Assembly (NCBI GenBank): GCA_035296965.1
Contig: DATGZX010000146.1
Coordinates: 1-64,000 of the forward strand
From: DATGZX01 sp035296965
GTDB lineage: Bacteria > Planctomycetota > Planctomycetia > Gemmatales > Gemmataceae
Direction of reading: 5' to 3'
DNA length: 64,000 bases
How positions within the stretch are numbered: position 1 is the stretch's first letter; each line of letters begins with the position of its first letter. This document shows positions 48,902-58,126 of the stretch, piece by piece. Below the pieces are notes generated by a model, which made no database searches, was not told the DNA's origin, and saw nothing but the letters and a program-made list of their open reading frames with translations. The position numbers and the translations under genes were made by a program.

Positions 48902-50992
48902 GTGCGTCTAACCTTGCGAACTCTCTTGGCCTATCTGGACGACACCCTGGAACCAGCGCAAACGAAGCTAATCGGCCAGAAGGTTGCGGAGAGCGACGCG
49001 GCCCAGGAACTGATCGCAAGGATCAAGCAAGTTGCGCGGCGCCGCCGGCTGACGACCCCTGCGGCAGCTGGGTCCGGCGCCAAACTAGACGCGAACATTA
49101 TCGCGGAGTATCTCGACAACGTTCTCGCCTCGGAGAATCTAGCTGAAGTCGAGGAAACCTGCCTTTCGTCGGACGTTCATCTGGCCGAAGTGGCAGCGTG
49201 CCACCAGATCTTGACGCTCGTTCTTGGCGAGCCGGCTCTGGTTCCGCCGACGGCCCGCCAGCGCATGTACGGGCTCATCCGGGGCAAAGAATCGATCCCC
49301 GACCGCAAGCCTGCTCCTGCTGCCATCGGTCAGGGCGCTATCAATGCCGCTGACCTGCATAACGACGAAGCCGACGAAGCGTTACTTCTCGGACTCCCGC
49401 TATACCGGCAGGGGAGTTTGTCCCGCTGGCTGGTTCCCGCGGCTGCGGCAGTCCTTCTCCTGGGTGCTGGATTCGCCATCTGGATGGCCATCACTTGGGC
49501 GCGCGAGAAGGAGCTCGCGAAACCATCTAGCAACTTCGCCAACGCGACTCCTGATGAGCGTTCAAATCCATTGGAGCCATTGACTACCCCCAAGCCAGAA
49601 ACCGAGTCCCAGCCCCGGAAGGAGTCGACGCCTCAGCAGCATCCTACTCCTGTCGCCGCCGGCATCAATAATTCCAAGCGGGCCGATAGTTCCGAACCAG
49701 CGAAGCATGATGAAAAGCCCGCAGAGCAGGCCGTTGACCTCAAGCCGAGCCCGCCACCTCGAGCTCAGCCTCCAAGCAAGGACCGTCGCGAGTTAGGCAA
49801 AACTGTTTTGGTGGCCCCGTGTGTGCTCCTGCAGCAAAGTGCGGAGACCGGGTCGTGGCAGCGCCTGAGCCCGGAAAAGAGGATTTCGTCCCTGGATCAG
49901 CTCGTCAGCTTGCCTGGTTACAGGAGCGACCTGCGACTGGACACGGGCGTCCAGCTACAGCTTTGGGGCAATCTTCCACAGTTCTCGCGAACTTCGACTC
50001 CGGTTCTTGAAAGCGTCGTCACCTTGTACTCCAACCCATCCTTCGACCTGGACTTCAAGCTCGATCACGGTCGTGTTTTGTTGACCAATCGCAAAGAAGA
50101 GGGGCCCGCTCGCGTTCGCGTTCGTTTTCACGACGAAGTTTGGGATTTGACGCTCGAAGATAAGAACACGGAGGTGGTCATCGAACTCTTCGGCATCTGC
50201 TTACCCTACTCTGCGGAACCCGGCGGCGGCGAGCCGGAAGTCCTCACGTTCCTTTACGCTCTCAAAGGCCAGGTGCAGTTGCGCGTTCGCTATGAGACGC
50301 ATTTATTGAGAAGCATCAGCGCTTTCCAGTGGGACAGTCTCGCCGGAGCGGCGGCTCACCCGGAGTCGCTGGAGCGGCCGCCCGACTGGTATGCGAAGGG
50401 GCCGGCCCAGGGGCCGGCCATGCTGAGCATGCAAAGTGCCGTGAAGGAGATGAGTCAGCGTCTGATAGCCAAGGATCGCATCGATATCGTCGTCGCGGAG
50501 GCGATGAAGGATCCGATCAATGTCGGCAGCAGAGTCCTTGCTGTTCGCTGCCTGGGCGCTATGACCGAATTCGGTAAACTTTTGGACGCCCTTGGTGATG
50601 AGAAGCACGTGGATGTGCGCATGGTGGCGCTCGAGGAGCTTCGGCATTTGCTGGGGCTTTCCGCCGCGAATGACACGCTCCTGCACAACTCCTTGCGGCA
50701 AAAGAATTACTCCGAGGCGCAGGCGCAAACAGTCATGCAGCTCTTGCACGGCTTCTCTCCAGCCCAGTGGGCCGATCCCACAACACGGGCCACGACCGTG
50801 GAGTACCTCAATCACGAGAAGGCCACCATCCGCCAGTTGACTCATGCCCTACTGTGTGCATTGGTTCCCGAAGGTCAGAAGATACCTTACGATCCCGTCG
50901 GGGATAGCGAGCAGCGCGACCGGGGCGCCAAAGAGTGGCAGAAGGTAGTTATTGGGGGCAAGCCGGCCGCCAAACTAGACAAATCGAAATAA
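48902..50992 (+). CDS. Membrane protein with anti-sigma-like N-terminus, 696 aa
   Basis: GGAGG (48889-48893) precedes GTG 48902; the longer frame from TTG 48869 has no such site. Residues 1-130 are helical with LRTLLAYLDDTLEPAQTKLI and a second IIAEYLDNVLASENLAEVEE, resembling zinc-finger-type anti-sigma regions (two tandem copies) without the zinc Cys. One membrane helix lies at about 178-200 (WLVPAAAAVLLLGAGFAIWM). A Pro/Lys-rich linker spans 205-300, followed by a large beta-rich exported part with FecR-like features (LQLWGNLPQFSRTSTPVLES, GRVLLTNRKEEGPARVRVRF). Probably transmits an envelope signal to a sigma factor, for example the one at 51313. Confidence 0.65.
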   Translation: MRLTLRTLLAYLDDTLEPAQTKLIGQKVAESDAAQELIARIKQVARRRRLTTPAAAGSGAKLDANIIAEYLDNVLASENLAEVEETCLSSDVHLAEVAACHQILTLVLGEPALVPPTARQRMYGLIRGKESIPDRKPAPAAIGQGAINAADLHNDEADEALLLGLPLYRQGSLSRWLVPAAAAVLLLGAGFAIWMAITWAREKELAKPSSNFANATPDERSNPLEPLTTPKPETESQPRKESTPQQHPTPVAAGINNSKRADSSEPAKHDEKPAEQAVDLKPSPPPRAQPPSKDRRELGKTVLVAPCVLLQQSAETGSWQRLSPEKRISSLDQLVSLPGYRSDLRLDTGVQLQLWGNLPQFSRTSTPVLESVVTLYSNPSFDLDFKLDHGRVLLTNRKEEGPARVRVRFHDEVWDLTLEDKNTEVVIELFGICLPYSAEPGGGEPEVLTFLYALKGQVQLRVRYETHLLRSISAFQWDSLAGAAAHPESLERPPDWYAKGPAQGPAMLSMQSAVKEMSQRLIAKDRIDIVVAEAMKDPINVGSRVLAVRCLGAMTEFGKLLDALGDEKHVDVRMVALEELRHLLGLSAANDTLLHNSLRQKNYSEAQAQTVMQLLHGFSPAQWADPTTRATTVEYLNHEKATIRQLTHALLCALVPEGQKIPYDPVGDSEQRDRGAKEWQKVVIGGKPAAKLDKSK

Positions 50993-51312
50993 AGTGCCGG
51001 GCTGTTAGACTTAGCGCGGTCAAGAATGAGACTTCGCCCTGTAGCCGCATTCGCCAGAATGCGGGGGAAACCGTGAGAGATAGCCCGCATTCTGGCGAAT
51101 GCGGCTACGGTCTGCGGGCATCAGTATTGACCGTTCGCAGTATAGACGGAGGACTTCGTCACCAGCGCGCGCAAAATAGGGGGAATTGTGGGCAACCGTC
51201 CTGCAGATCGCTGCTGAAATGCTTGAAGCAAGCTTGATTAGAGCGCAGCTGGCGAATGGACAGGTGGGTGAGGAGACGCAATACTCCTCATGCCGGGCAA
51301 GAAACCGCCTGT
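50993..51312. other. Intergenic stretch with a long palindromic repeat
   Basis: 320 bp between convergent genes. Besides the 25-bp inverted repeat at 51041-51108 nothing is recognised. Confidence 0.5.
51041..51108. repeat. Perfect 25-bp inverted repeat (REP-like or terminator)
   Basis: The arm 51041-51065 (GTAGCCGCATTCGCCAGAATG, CGGG, written in two parts) is the exact reverse complement of 51084-51108, with an 18-nt loop. It is much longer than a normal terminator and lacks a U-run. The GCCGCATTCGCCAGAATGCGG core looks like a dispersed REP-type element and also lies between two convergent genes. Confidence 0.75.
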
Positions 51313-51933
51313 CTACATACCTGGGCTTTCAGCAGGCGGGCGCGGTGCCGGCCTATTAGGGGGAGCGTGCTTCATTCCCTTGCGCAAGCGCTTACGTGCC
51401 CGCGAGAGGATCGGCCCGATGCTGTTCACGGGAATGTGAAGTTCCGTGCTGATTTCTTCGTAACTGCGTCCCTCCAGATATGAAAGACGCACGACCTGGC
51501 GCTCGCGGGCGGGGAGCTTGTTGAGCAGCTTCTGGATTTCTTCTAACCGCTCCAGGCCTGCTTCCGCCTTTGCCGGTTCTTCCGGTTCCGCGCCCTGCCC
51601 GTCAACCCGGGGCTGCACCTCGCGTGCGGCCAGCCTGCGTGCCAATTCATGAACGCAAATGCGTCTGGCAATTACAGTAAGGTACGTAGCCAGGCTGCTC
51701 TGCCCACGGAACTGACGAAGGATCGCGTACTCATCCGAAACGATCTGCAATAGGATTTCCGCAGCCACGTCTTCCGTTTCTTCCGGACGAAGCGGCGTGC
51801 TGCGCAGGTATGAAGTGTGTTGAATAACGTGATAGATAAGACCCAGGAAACGATCGACAAAATCGTTCCAGGCGCCTGCATCGTGGTTCAAGCAGCGCTG
51901 CAGTAGTGCGCGGTCCACGGCGGTTAAGGCCAC
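51313..51933 (-). CDS. ECF-type RNA polymerase sigma factor, 206 aa
   Basis: Region 2 covers about 15-90 (ETEDVAAEILLQIVSDEYAI, FRGQSSLATYLTVIARRICV); region 4 is at 125-185 (LPARERQVVRLSYLEGRSYE, then ISTELHIPVNSIGPILSRAR, KRLRK). The linker between them is rich in Glu and Pro. The group is planctomycete-typical. No anti-sigma partner is directly adjacent, but a membrane protein with anti-sigma-like N-terminus lies convergently at 48902-50992. Confidence 0.85.
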   Translation of the reverse strand: MALTAVDRALLQRCLNHDAGAWNDFVDRFLGLIYHVIQHTSYLRSTPLRPEETEDVAAEILLQIVSDEYAILRQFRGQSSLATYLTVIARRICVHELARRLAAREVQPRVDGQGAEPEEPAKAEAGLERLEEIQKLLNKLPARERQVVRLSYLEGRSYEEISTELHIPVNSIGPILSRARKRLRKGMKHAPPNRPAPRPPAESPGM

Positions 51934-52072
51934 TGTTTCAATCCCCGATGCAATCTAGCTGGACTTGTGAAAACAACCGCCTCCGTTGCCTCCTGGCGCA
52001 TCGCAAATCCTTCAATTACCCAATCATATTCTACCCTTCCCATTTCCTCTGGGGTAGGCCGCGCAGGCGATT

Positions 52073-52498
52073 TCACCCCCTGGAATCGATGCCAGAGCCG
52101 TTAAAACGCCTCCCACCAACTCCCGCGCCGCGGAGCCACCCTCCCCAAAGGAGGCCGTTGAAGCCAAAAGTTAGCAGTTTCCAGTAGAACAGGAACCAGG
52201 TAAAGCCAAGGCCGGCAAGAGCGACCAGCGTGAAATGCACCCGGCCGCTTATGCGCCAGTAATGATTCTTCCATGCGATCATACAGCCGAGGAAGGTGAG
52301 CGCCGCCAAGACGGCACAGAATTGCGGCAAAACCAGGAGACTCCGTAAGAGGGGCGGCAAACCGAACGCAATCTCGTTGGGGTCGCGCACGACATAAGCC
52401 AGGGACGCCGCAAATGCAATGGTCAGTGCAGCCAGCAACCAGGCCAGGCAACTCAACAATCCCGAAAACCAGGTTCGGGTGATACGGGGCGATTTCAA
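52073..52498 (-). CDS. Membrane protein, 141 aa, resembles a serine-hydrolase C-terminal module
   Basis: Three membrane helices at about 12-34, 48-72 and 88-108 and a Gly-rich tail. The spacing and phrases GLPPLLRSLLVLPQFCAVLA and YWRISGRVHFTLVALAGLGF, then WFLFYWKLLTFGF, look like the membrane C-terminus that follows the catalytic domain in many beta-lactamase-family (class C) serine hydrolases. The catalytic domain is not present upstream (divergent dapL starts there), so this is an isolated module or a remnant. Confidence 0.45.
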   Translation of the reverse strand: MKSPRITRTWFSGLLSCLAWLLAALTIAFAASLAYVVRDPNEIAFGLPPLLRSLLVLPQFCAVLAALTFLGCMIAWKNHYWRISGRVHFTLVALAGLGFTWFLFYWKLLTFGFNGLLWGGWLRGAGVGGRRFNGSGIDSRG

Positions 52499-52645
52499 TC
52501 CCCTCCTGGCTGCCTCCCCGTGCTCCCAGAGCGCTCACGGAGAGGAATGCCTCACTTCAGGGGACAACCACAGCGCTCCCTCTGGGAGGAGGCGTCCACA
52601 TTTGCTATCTTGTCACAGGACCGGAGGATGCGAGGAACCAAGCTC

Positions 52646-53890
52646 ATGACAATTTCGAGTGCCGACCCGTGGTTTCAATCCCTGTTTGCCGAGCGAATTG
52701 GCGGTGCAAATTATGGCAAAGGCACGGAGATCTATAAGTTCGAAAAGATCAAACGTGCCAAACGCACCGCGCTGCAAGCCCATCCCGAACGCAGGCTGCT
52801 CGATTTCGGCATCGGCGAGAATGACGACATGGCGGACCCGCTCGTCCGGGAAACGCTCAAGCGCGAGGTGGACAAGCTGGAAAACCGTGGCTACGCCGAC
52901 AATGGGATTGCCGCGTTCAAAGAAGCTGCCGCTGCCTTCATGAAGGTTACGTTTGGCATTTCCCTGGATCCCGCGACAGAGATCAACCACGCCATTGGCT
53001 CGAAGCCCGCCCTGGCTATGTTCCCCGCGGCGTTCATCAATCCCGGCGACGTCACTCTCATGACGGTGCCGGGTTATCCGGTTGCCGGCACACACACCAA
53101 ATACTATGGGGGAGAAGTTTATCGACTGCCACTCAATGAGCAGAACGGTTTCTACCCGGAGCTTGGATCGATCCCCACAGATATCCGCCGCCGGGCCAAG
53201 CTGCTCGTGCTGAACTATCCCAATAGTCCTACGGGCACGGTGGCTACACGCGATTTCTATCGCCAGGTCATCGACTTTGCGCACACGCACCGCATCGTGA
53301 TTGTGCAAGACGCAGCCCACATTCTTCTCACCTATGACGGCCCGTCCCTGAGTTTCCTGCAAGTTGACGGTGCTCGTGAAGTGGGTGTAGAGGTTCATTC
53401 CCTGTCCAAGGGATTTAACATGATCGGCTGGCGCATGGCATTTGTTGCTGGCCATCCGAAGATCGTGCAGGCCTTTGCAGATGTGAAGGACAATTGCGAT
53501 TCTGGACAGTTCATGGCCATTCAGCAAGCGGCTCGGAGTGCATTGGAGCACCCCGAAATTGCCGATCGTATCCGGGAGAAATACCGCCGCCGCCTCCGGA
53601 AGTTGGTCGCGGCTCTGAATCAAGTTGGTTTCAAGGCAAAGATGCCCGGCGGTTCTTATTTCCTGTACGCACGCGCCCCCAAGGGCTGTGGGGCGCGCCG
53701 CTTTGCAAATGCAGAAGAAGTGTCACAATTCCTCATTGAGGAGCAATCGGTCTGTTGCGTACCATGGGACGATGCCGGTCCCTATCTGCGTTTCTCAGCC
53801 ACGTACCTGGCCAAGGACGAGACGGAAGAGGACGCCTTGATGCGCGAAACCGTGGAGCGGCTCGGAAAACTGCAGTTTCAATTTGCCTAG
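52646..53890 (+). CDS. dapL: LL-diaminopimelate aminotransferase, 414 aa
   Basis: Fold type I aminotransferase with PLP lysine K255 in SLSKGFNMIGWRMAF, substrate site GIGENDDMADPLV near 55, GYADNGIAAFKEA, NYPNSPTGTVA and MPGGSYFLYARAP. The N-terminus (FAERIGGANYGKGTEIYKFE) and length are typical of DapL, which converts tetrahydrodipicolinate to LL-diaminopimelate in one step in chlamydiae, planctomycetes and others. Start ATG 52646 with GAGGAA; an in-frame ATG at 52628 is possible. Supplies lysine and possibly peptidoglycan precursors. Confidence 0.9.
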   Translation: MTISSADPWFQSLFAERIGGANYGKGTEIYKFEKIKRAKRTALQAHPERRLLDFGIGENDDMADPLVRETLKREVDKLENRGYADNGIAAFKEAAAAFMKVTFGISLDPATEINHAIGSKPALAMFPAAFINPGDVTLMTVPGYPVAGTHTKYYGGEVYRLPLNEQNGFYPELGSIPTDIRRRAKLLVLNYPNSPTGTVATRDFYRQVIDFAHTHRIVIVQDAAHILLTYDGPSLSFLQVDGAREVGVEVHSLSKGFNMIGWRMAFVAGHPKIVQAFADVKDNCDSGQFMAIQQAARSALEHPEIADRIREKYRRRLRKLVAALNQVGFKAKMPGGSYFLYARAPKGCGARRFANAEEVSQFLIEEQSVCCVPWDDAGPYLRFSATYLAKDETEEDALMRETVERLGKLQFQFA

Positions 53891-53992
53891 CGAACTTTTT
53901 ACGCCGGATGTACAAAGAATGTTGAGCCTTTTTTGCTGGCACGGCATTCACAAGCATATCGACTATCACCCTGTCTACCAGGAATCAGAACC

Positions 53993-54700
53993 ATGCAAGC
54001 TTTTCTGAAATTCATTACGCAGGAATGGTACTTCGCGATTCCCCTTTTCCTCATGTCGGGCAGCGGAATCACGCTGGTCATCTGGCGGATCCTCCTCAAC
54101 GTGAATGCAAAAACGAAGATGAACGAGTTCATGCCTGCATTCCAGCAGAAGCTCGAAAAGGAGGGCGTGGACGGCGCCATCCGTTATTGCCGGGCACAGC
54201 AAGGCATGATCCCGAGGAAACTGCTCGCGGCCGGGCTTGAGACTTCGAAACAAGGTCTTGCCGCCATGCGACGGGCGATGGCGAATGTCATTGAATTGGA
54301 GATTCTCCCTGACCTGAACTTTCTCCTGCCTCCGATTCTGGCACTTGCCAAGATTGCCACGATGGTCGGCCTGCTTCTGACCGTCGTTAGCATGATCAAT
54401 ACCTTTAGTGCCATACAGCTGGCAGTCGAGAGCGGGGCGGGAGGCGCTTCGGGCCAATCTGGTGCCATCGGTCTTGCTCTATTCGCGACAGCGCTGGGCT
54501 TGGTGACGGCTATCCCTCTCGTTTTCGCGCATGTGCTCTTCAAATCGTGGATCGCCAATTTCGAAACCGAGATGAAGAAGCGCGCTCAGCAACTTTTGGT
54601 AATCATCCAGGCGGCCAAACCAGGGTCGGGATCTTCATCGACCTCCTCGTCCCCGAAGGTGGCTCCTCTCGATCCTTCCTCTTTCTCTCCTCGCAAATAG
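53993..54700 (+). CDS. exbB: ExbB/TolQ/MotA-family proton channel protein, 235 aa
   Basis: Three membrane helices: about 12-35, then a long cytosolic part (45-115), then 115-145 and 160-190. The MotA/ExbB signature is at LAKIATMVGLLLTVVSMINT and GLALFATALGLVTAIPLVFA. The C-terminus is Ser/Lys-rich. Start ATG 53993 rather than 53933, because the added residues are not homologous. With the two ExbD-like genes and the TonB-like gene downstream it forms an energy-transduction complex for transport across the outer membrane or for cell-envelope maintenance. Confidence 0.85.
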   Translation: MQAFLKFITQEWYFAIPLFLMSGSGITLVIWRILLNVNAKTKMNEFMPAFQQKLEKEGVDGAIRYCRAQQGMIPRKLLAAGLETSKQGLAAMRRAMANVIELEILPDLNFLLPPILALAKIATMVGLLLTVVSMINTFSAIQLAVESGAGGASGQSGAIGLALFATALGLVTAIPLVFAHVLFKSWIANFETEMKKRAQQLLVIIQAAKPGSGSSSTSSSPKVAPLDPSSFSPRK

Positions 54701-54718
54701 AAGGAAGGAGTCTGGGCC

Positions 54719-55429
54719 ATGGCGGAACAACGTCAGTTCATCGACGTCTGGATCACCGAGACCAACAGCGTTTACCGGGAAGTTCCCTATACGGTGGTCG
54801 CCGACTGGGTACAGCAAGGACGCCTGCTTGAAGACGACATGCTGCGGAACTCCGGTACGGCAGAATGGCAACCATTGCACTCGGTGCCTGCGTTTGCCGC
54901 GTATCTTCCCAGGGAAGAACAGTATCGAACCGAGGATAAGGCGGAAGCTCTCGAGCCGGTCCAGGTCGATTTTATCTGGAAGGCCAGGCAAGCAGACGAG
55001 GACGAAGACGTCGATATGATTCCGCTCATCGATGTCAGTCTCGTGCTGCTGATTTTCTTTATGATGACAGCGACAGTTGCCGGTGCCGCATCACTAATCA
55101 ATACACCCTTTGCCTCTCACGGCGCACAGCTCATCAACGACCCGCGTTCCTATTGGATCGGAATCACCCAAACGGCTGATCGCACGCCCCTTTATTCGTT
55201 GGCCCAGGCCGACCAGAGCCCCTCGAAGGAGAACGTGAACCTCACGGAAAAGGAGGTTATGGCACAGCTGGATGAAAAGCTCAAAGAAGGGCCCGCGGTG
55301 GTCACCATCAAGGCCGATAAGGAATTGCCGTATGACATCATCAGGAAGATGACTGTGAACCTCGAATTGAGGAGGGGGAAGGTCCGCATGACCTATGCGG
55401 GCGTCAGCGAGAAAAGGGAGAACCAATGA
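54719..55429 (+). CDS. ExbD/TolR-family protein with GYF-like N-terminal domain, 236 aa
   Basis: Residues 1-60 form a GYF_2/DUF4339-like domain (VWITETNSVYREVPYTVVAD, WVQQGRLLEDDMLRNSGTAE, WQPL). The ExbD part begins at DMIPLIDVSLVLLIFFMMTA (about 99-118, with the essential Asp of the membrane helix) and runs to the C-terminus (VVTIKADKELPYDIIRKMTV). The stop overlaps the next start by ATGA. A GYF-ExbD fusion is unusual; the domain may recruit a Pro-rich partner in the cytosol. Confidence 0.8.
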   Translation: MAEQRQFIDVWITETNSVYREVPYTVVADWVQQGRLLEDDMLRNSGTAEWQPLHSVPAFAAYLPREEQYRTEDKAEALEPVQVDFIWKARQADEDEDVDMIPLIDVSLVLLIFFMMTATVAGAASLINTPFASHGAQLINDPRSYWIGITQTADRTPLYSLAQADQSPSKENVNLTEKEVMAQLDEKLKEGPAVVTIKADKELPYDIIRKMTVNLELRRGKVRMTYAGVSEKRENQ

Positions 55430-56070
55430 CCTGGAACATCCGCCATCAGGGATCACCTCGTTCGATCGAAGGCTTGACCGTGGCGCAGGTGGTCGACGGG
55501 CTCCAGGACGGACTCTGGGAAGCGACCGATGAGGTGATGGGCCCGAACGATGCCAACTGGGTTGCCCTGGAGAACCATCCACAGTTCGCGGATTTGGCCA
55601 TGGATCTGGAGGCCGCTCAGCCCAAGCATTACGACGATGAAACCCGCCTGGACATGAATCCCCTGATCGATGTCTGCCTCGTGCTCCTAATCTTCTTCAT
55701 TCTGACCACGAGTTACGCTGCGCTTCAAAAAGTACTCGAACTGCCCGGAATCACTTCGAAGAAACTCGAAGGACATGTCGCGATAACGAACGATAAAGTC
55801 AAAGACCTGATGGTGAAGGTTAATGTGCGCCACGAAAACGGCAAGTCGGTCATCCGCGTCGAGGACACGGTAGTGGAGCCGGAAGGCTTGGTCACGGCGC
55901 TTGGCGGCTTTTACAGGCCCGACAAACGCAAAAAGACCGACATCCTCTTGGATGCCGACCTAACGGTTGACTGGGGAACCATCGTCCTGATCCAGGACGC
56001 AGCGAAGGGGGCTGGCATGGAAAGGGTTCACTTCTTGGACACATCGAGTGTGCCAGTGCCGATCAAGTAA
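55426..56070 (+). CDS. ExbD/TolR-family protein with GYF-like N-terminal domain, second copy, 214 aa
   Basis: Residues 5-60 resemble the GYF-like domain of its neighbour (HQGSPRSIEGLTVAQVVDGL, QDGLWEATDEVMGPNDANWV). The membrane part reads DMNPLIDVCLVLLIFFILTT (about 76-95), then an ExbD periplasmic domain (GKSVIRVEDTVVEPEGLVTA). The two ExbD-like proteins are different enough to be two subunits rather than a recent duplication. Start overlaps the previous stop (ATGA). Confidence 0.8.
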   Translation: MTWNIRHQGSPRSIEGLTVAQVVDGLQDGLWEATDEVMGPNDANWVALENHPQFADLAMDLEAAQPKHYDDETRLDMNPLIDVCLVLLIFFILTTSYAALQKVLELPGITSKKLEGHVAITNDKVKDLMVKVNVRHENGKSVIRVEDTVVEPEGLVTALGGFYRPDKRKKTDILLDADLTVDWGTIVLIQDAAKGAGMERVHFLDTSSVPVPIK

Positions 56071-56131
56071 ATCGGCCACGATGCAAAAACAACTGAATTC
56101 TTGGGCTCAGTCAGAGGATATTTGAAGGGTG

Positions 56132-56152
56132 GGACGGTTTGCCAAACCGTCC
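56132..56152. terminator. Terminator-like palindrome between convergent genes
   Basis: GGACGGTTT (56132-56140), GCC, AAACCGTCC (56144-56152): 9-bp stem with a 3-nt loop, 62 bp after the exbD2 stop and before the convergent TonB-like gene end. May act in both directions. Confidence 0.6.
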
Positions 56153-56276
56153 TTACGCGACTGACCGGCGATACTGAAGAAGACCGGCTGGGGTGGCAGC
56201 AAGAAGTCGCATCGCTCTGCAACGAGTTTTCTCTTTCGGCAGCGACAGGGCTACTGCCAGGCTCAAGCGGGGGCGA

Positions 56277-57326
56277 TTAGCGTCTTATAGGCTTCTGCTG
56301 AGCGACGACTGGTTCGTACTGGCCATTGCGACGCTCGACTCTGAATACAGTCTCTTCGATGTCTTCCTCGTTGCCGCGGAACGCTTGCAATTCCTTCTGC
56401 AGGAGCTGATTCTCGAGCTTTACGGGGAAGAAGGCGACGATGTAGTCTGGCACAGGTCGGACTCCAAGAGCACCGGCAAGCGACTCCACCGATCTAGGTT
56501 TGTCGTCAACCCACCAGATCATGTTGAATGTCTTAATGTCTTCTTCGACCGTGCGGAACGGCCGCGACTTGAGATCGCGTATCACAAGAAACTTGTCCTC
56601 ACCCGTGGGAAAAGCGAGGATTGCTCCCAGGCCTTCAAGCTGCCTGAGATAATCGTTGCCCTCGCGGGTCGTGAAGAGCATCACCCAGCGTGCCTTGCGC
56701 TTCTCGCGCTGCGTGAGATTGTTCTTGCCGGGCCCCTGCAAATCGCCTTCGCCGGTGCCCTTACCACTGCCTTTGCCCCCGCCGCTTCCGGTTCCGCCCT
56801 TGCCTTTTCCTGCAAGGTAATCCGCAAACTTCTGCCTGGCGGTGGAACTCAGGTTTGTGAGACGGGAGCCAAGATTCTTCGCTTCTTCTATGGCTCGATC
56901 GTTGTCCGAGGATTGCGAAGTGATGGGCGGCGGAGCCGCATGGGGCGTCACTAACGGCTCTGCTGAAGGAGTCTCGGAGCGGACTTCCGGCGGCCTTTCG
57001 TTGATCACTGCCTCCGGTCCTGTCGGAATCGCTCCGGCGCCTTTCTCATTGCCGACACCGTCAGGATTGCCGCCACCGCCAGCGATCGTGACGGCGTCTA
57101 CGGCGATCGCATTATTCTGCCCGAGGCCAATGAGAGCCAGCAGATAACCCGCAAAGACCAAGATGACCAGGCCAACGATGTGGAGGAAGAGAGAAGACGA
57201 AAGAGACAGGGGAAACTCATGGTGCGGAGAATAACGCTTCCAGAAGCGTGCCTCAGGTACTTTGGGAAGCGGCTTCTTTGATTTTTTTGGCAAGTTGTTG
57301 CCGTCATGTGAAGGAGGTGTCGCCAT
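56277..57326 (-). CDS. TonB-like membrane-anchored protein, 349 aa
   Basis: Start ATG 57326 (the frame is open upstream to 57413). A single membrane helix at about 46-70 (LSSSLFLHIVGLVILVFAGY) follows a basic N-terminus. A long Gly/Pro-rich disordered linker (90-205, with GKGGTGSGGGKGSGKGTGEG) leads to a C-terminal domain of about 140 residues (WVMLFTTREGNDYLRQLEGL, FLVIRDLKSRPFRTVEEDIK). The layout is that of TonB/TolA, but the C-terminal domain is not recognisable as TonB. Convergent with the ExbB/ExbD operon, which suggests it is the energy-transducing partner. Confidence 0.65.
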   Translation of the reverse strand: MATPPSHDGNNLPKKSKKPLPKVPEARFWKRYSPHHEFPLSLSSSLFLHIVGLVILVFAGYLLALIGLGQNNAIAVDAVTIAGGGGNPDGVGNEKGAGAIPTGPEAVINERPPEVRSETPSAEPLVTPHAAPPPITSQSSDNDRAIEEAKNLGSRLTNLSSTARQKFADYLAGKGKGGTGSGGGKGSGKGTGEGDLQGPGKNNLTQREKRKARWVMLFTTREGNDYLRQLEGLGAILAFPTGEDKFLVIRDLKSRPFRTVEEDIKTFNMIWWVDDKPRSVESLAGALGVRPVPDYIVAFFPVKLENQLLQKELQAFRGNEEDIEETVFRVERRNGQYEPVVAQQKPIRR

Positions 57327-57565
57327 GGCCTCACCCGCGCAAGAGTCTCCGGTCCAAGAACAATGAGAGTTGCACTCTACTCTCAATGTAGCCCGAAAGT
57401 TAGCGCGCCACAAGCCGTTTAGACTTCGGCCGATCAGATGGCTTTACAGCTCTCCTCCCGCAACGCTCCTGGACGTGGCGATCAGACACGAAAGATCTTT
57501 CAATTCAACTTCGTCGATTCAAGGGCCATCTGCGTTTAATGATTGTGACGCCGGATGGAGGACTC

Positions 57566-58126
57566 ATGAGTTCCCGCGACGCGGAGCTAATCCAGCGCTG
57601 GCAGCGGGGCGACGCCGCGGCCTTCGAGGACTTGGTGCGCCGTTGGCAGCAGCCCATCGCCCGGTTTCTCTATCGTCTTGTGGATCGTGCCGACGTCACC
57701 CGCGATCTGTGCCAGGAGGTGTTCTTGCGCGTCTATCATGCGGGGCCACGATATCGAGAGAACGGCGCATTCGCAGGCTGGCTCTACCAAATTGCTCTGA
57801 ACGTTGCGCGAGACGCGGGACGGCGTCGCCGCCACGAGCCGGTGAGATTGACCAGCCAGGAAGTTCCCGACCGCGGTGCCGCCAGCGAAGCGATCGTACA
57901 GCAGGAAGAGACCGCCCGCCTGGTTGCGCAAGCGATAGCGGAATTGTCCGAAGATCTACGTCTCGTGCTCGTGCTCCGACACTATGAGAATCTATCATTC
58001 GAAGAGATCGCGCGCGTAACGCGCACGCCGGCCAGCACGCTCAAATCGCGATTCGCCGCAGCGCTCAACCGTCTGCGCGTCCGCCTAAAAGAATTGGGAC
58101 TAGGCCCAGAGGAGACTGAAGAATGA
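57566..58126 (+). CDS. ECF-type RNA polymerase sigma factor, 186 aa
   Basis: GGAGG precedes ATG 57566 (open frame starts at 57539). Region 2: DLVRRWQQPIARFLYRLVDR, then DLCQEVFLRVYHAGPRYREN and FAGWLYQIALNVARD. Region 4: LSEDLRLVLVLRHYENLSFE, EIARVTRTPASTLKSRFAAA. The next gene, an anti-sigma factor, starts inside its stop (ATGA overlap), so the two are translationally coupled. Most likely a regulator of envelope or redox stress together with the third gene of the operon. Confidence 0.9.
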   Translation: MSSRDAELIQRWQRGDAAAFEDLVRRWQQPIARFLYRLVDRADVTRDLCQEVFLRVYHAGPRYRENGAFAGWLYQIALNVARDAGRRRRHEPVRLTSQEVPDRGAASEAIVQQEETARLVAQAIAELSEDLRLVLVLRHYENLSFEEIARVTRTPASTLKSRFAAALNRLRVRLKELGLGPEETEE

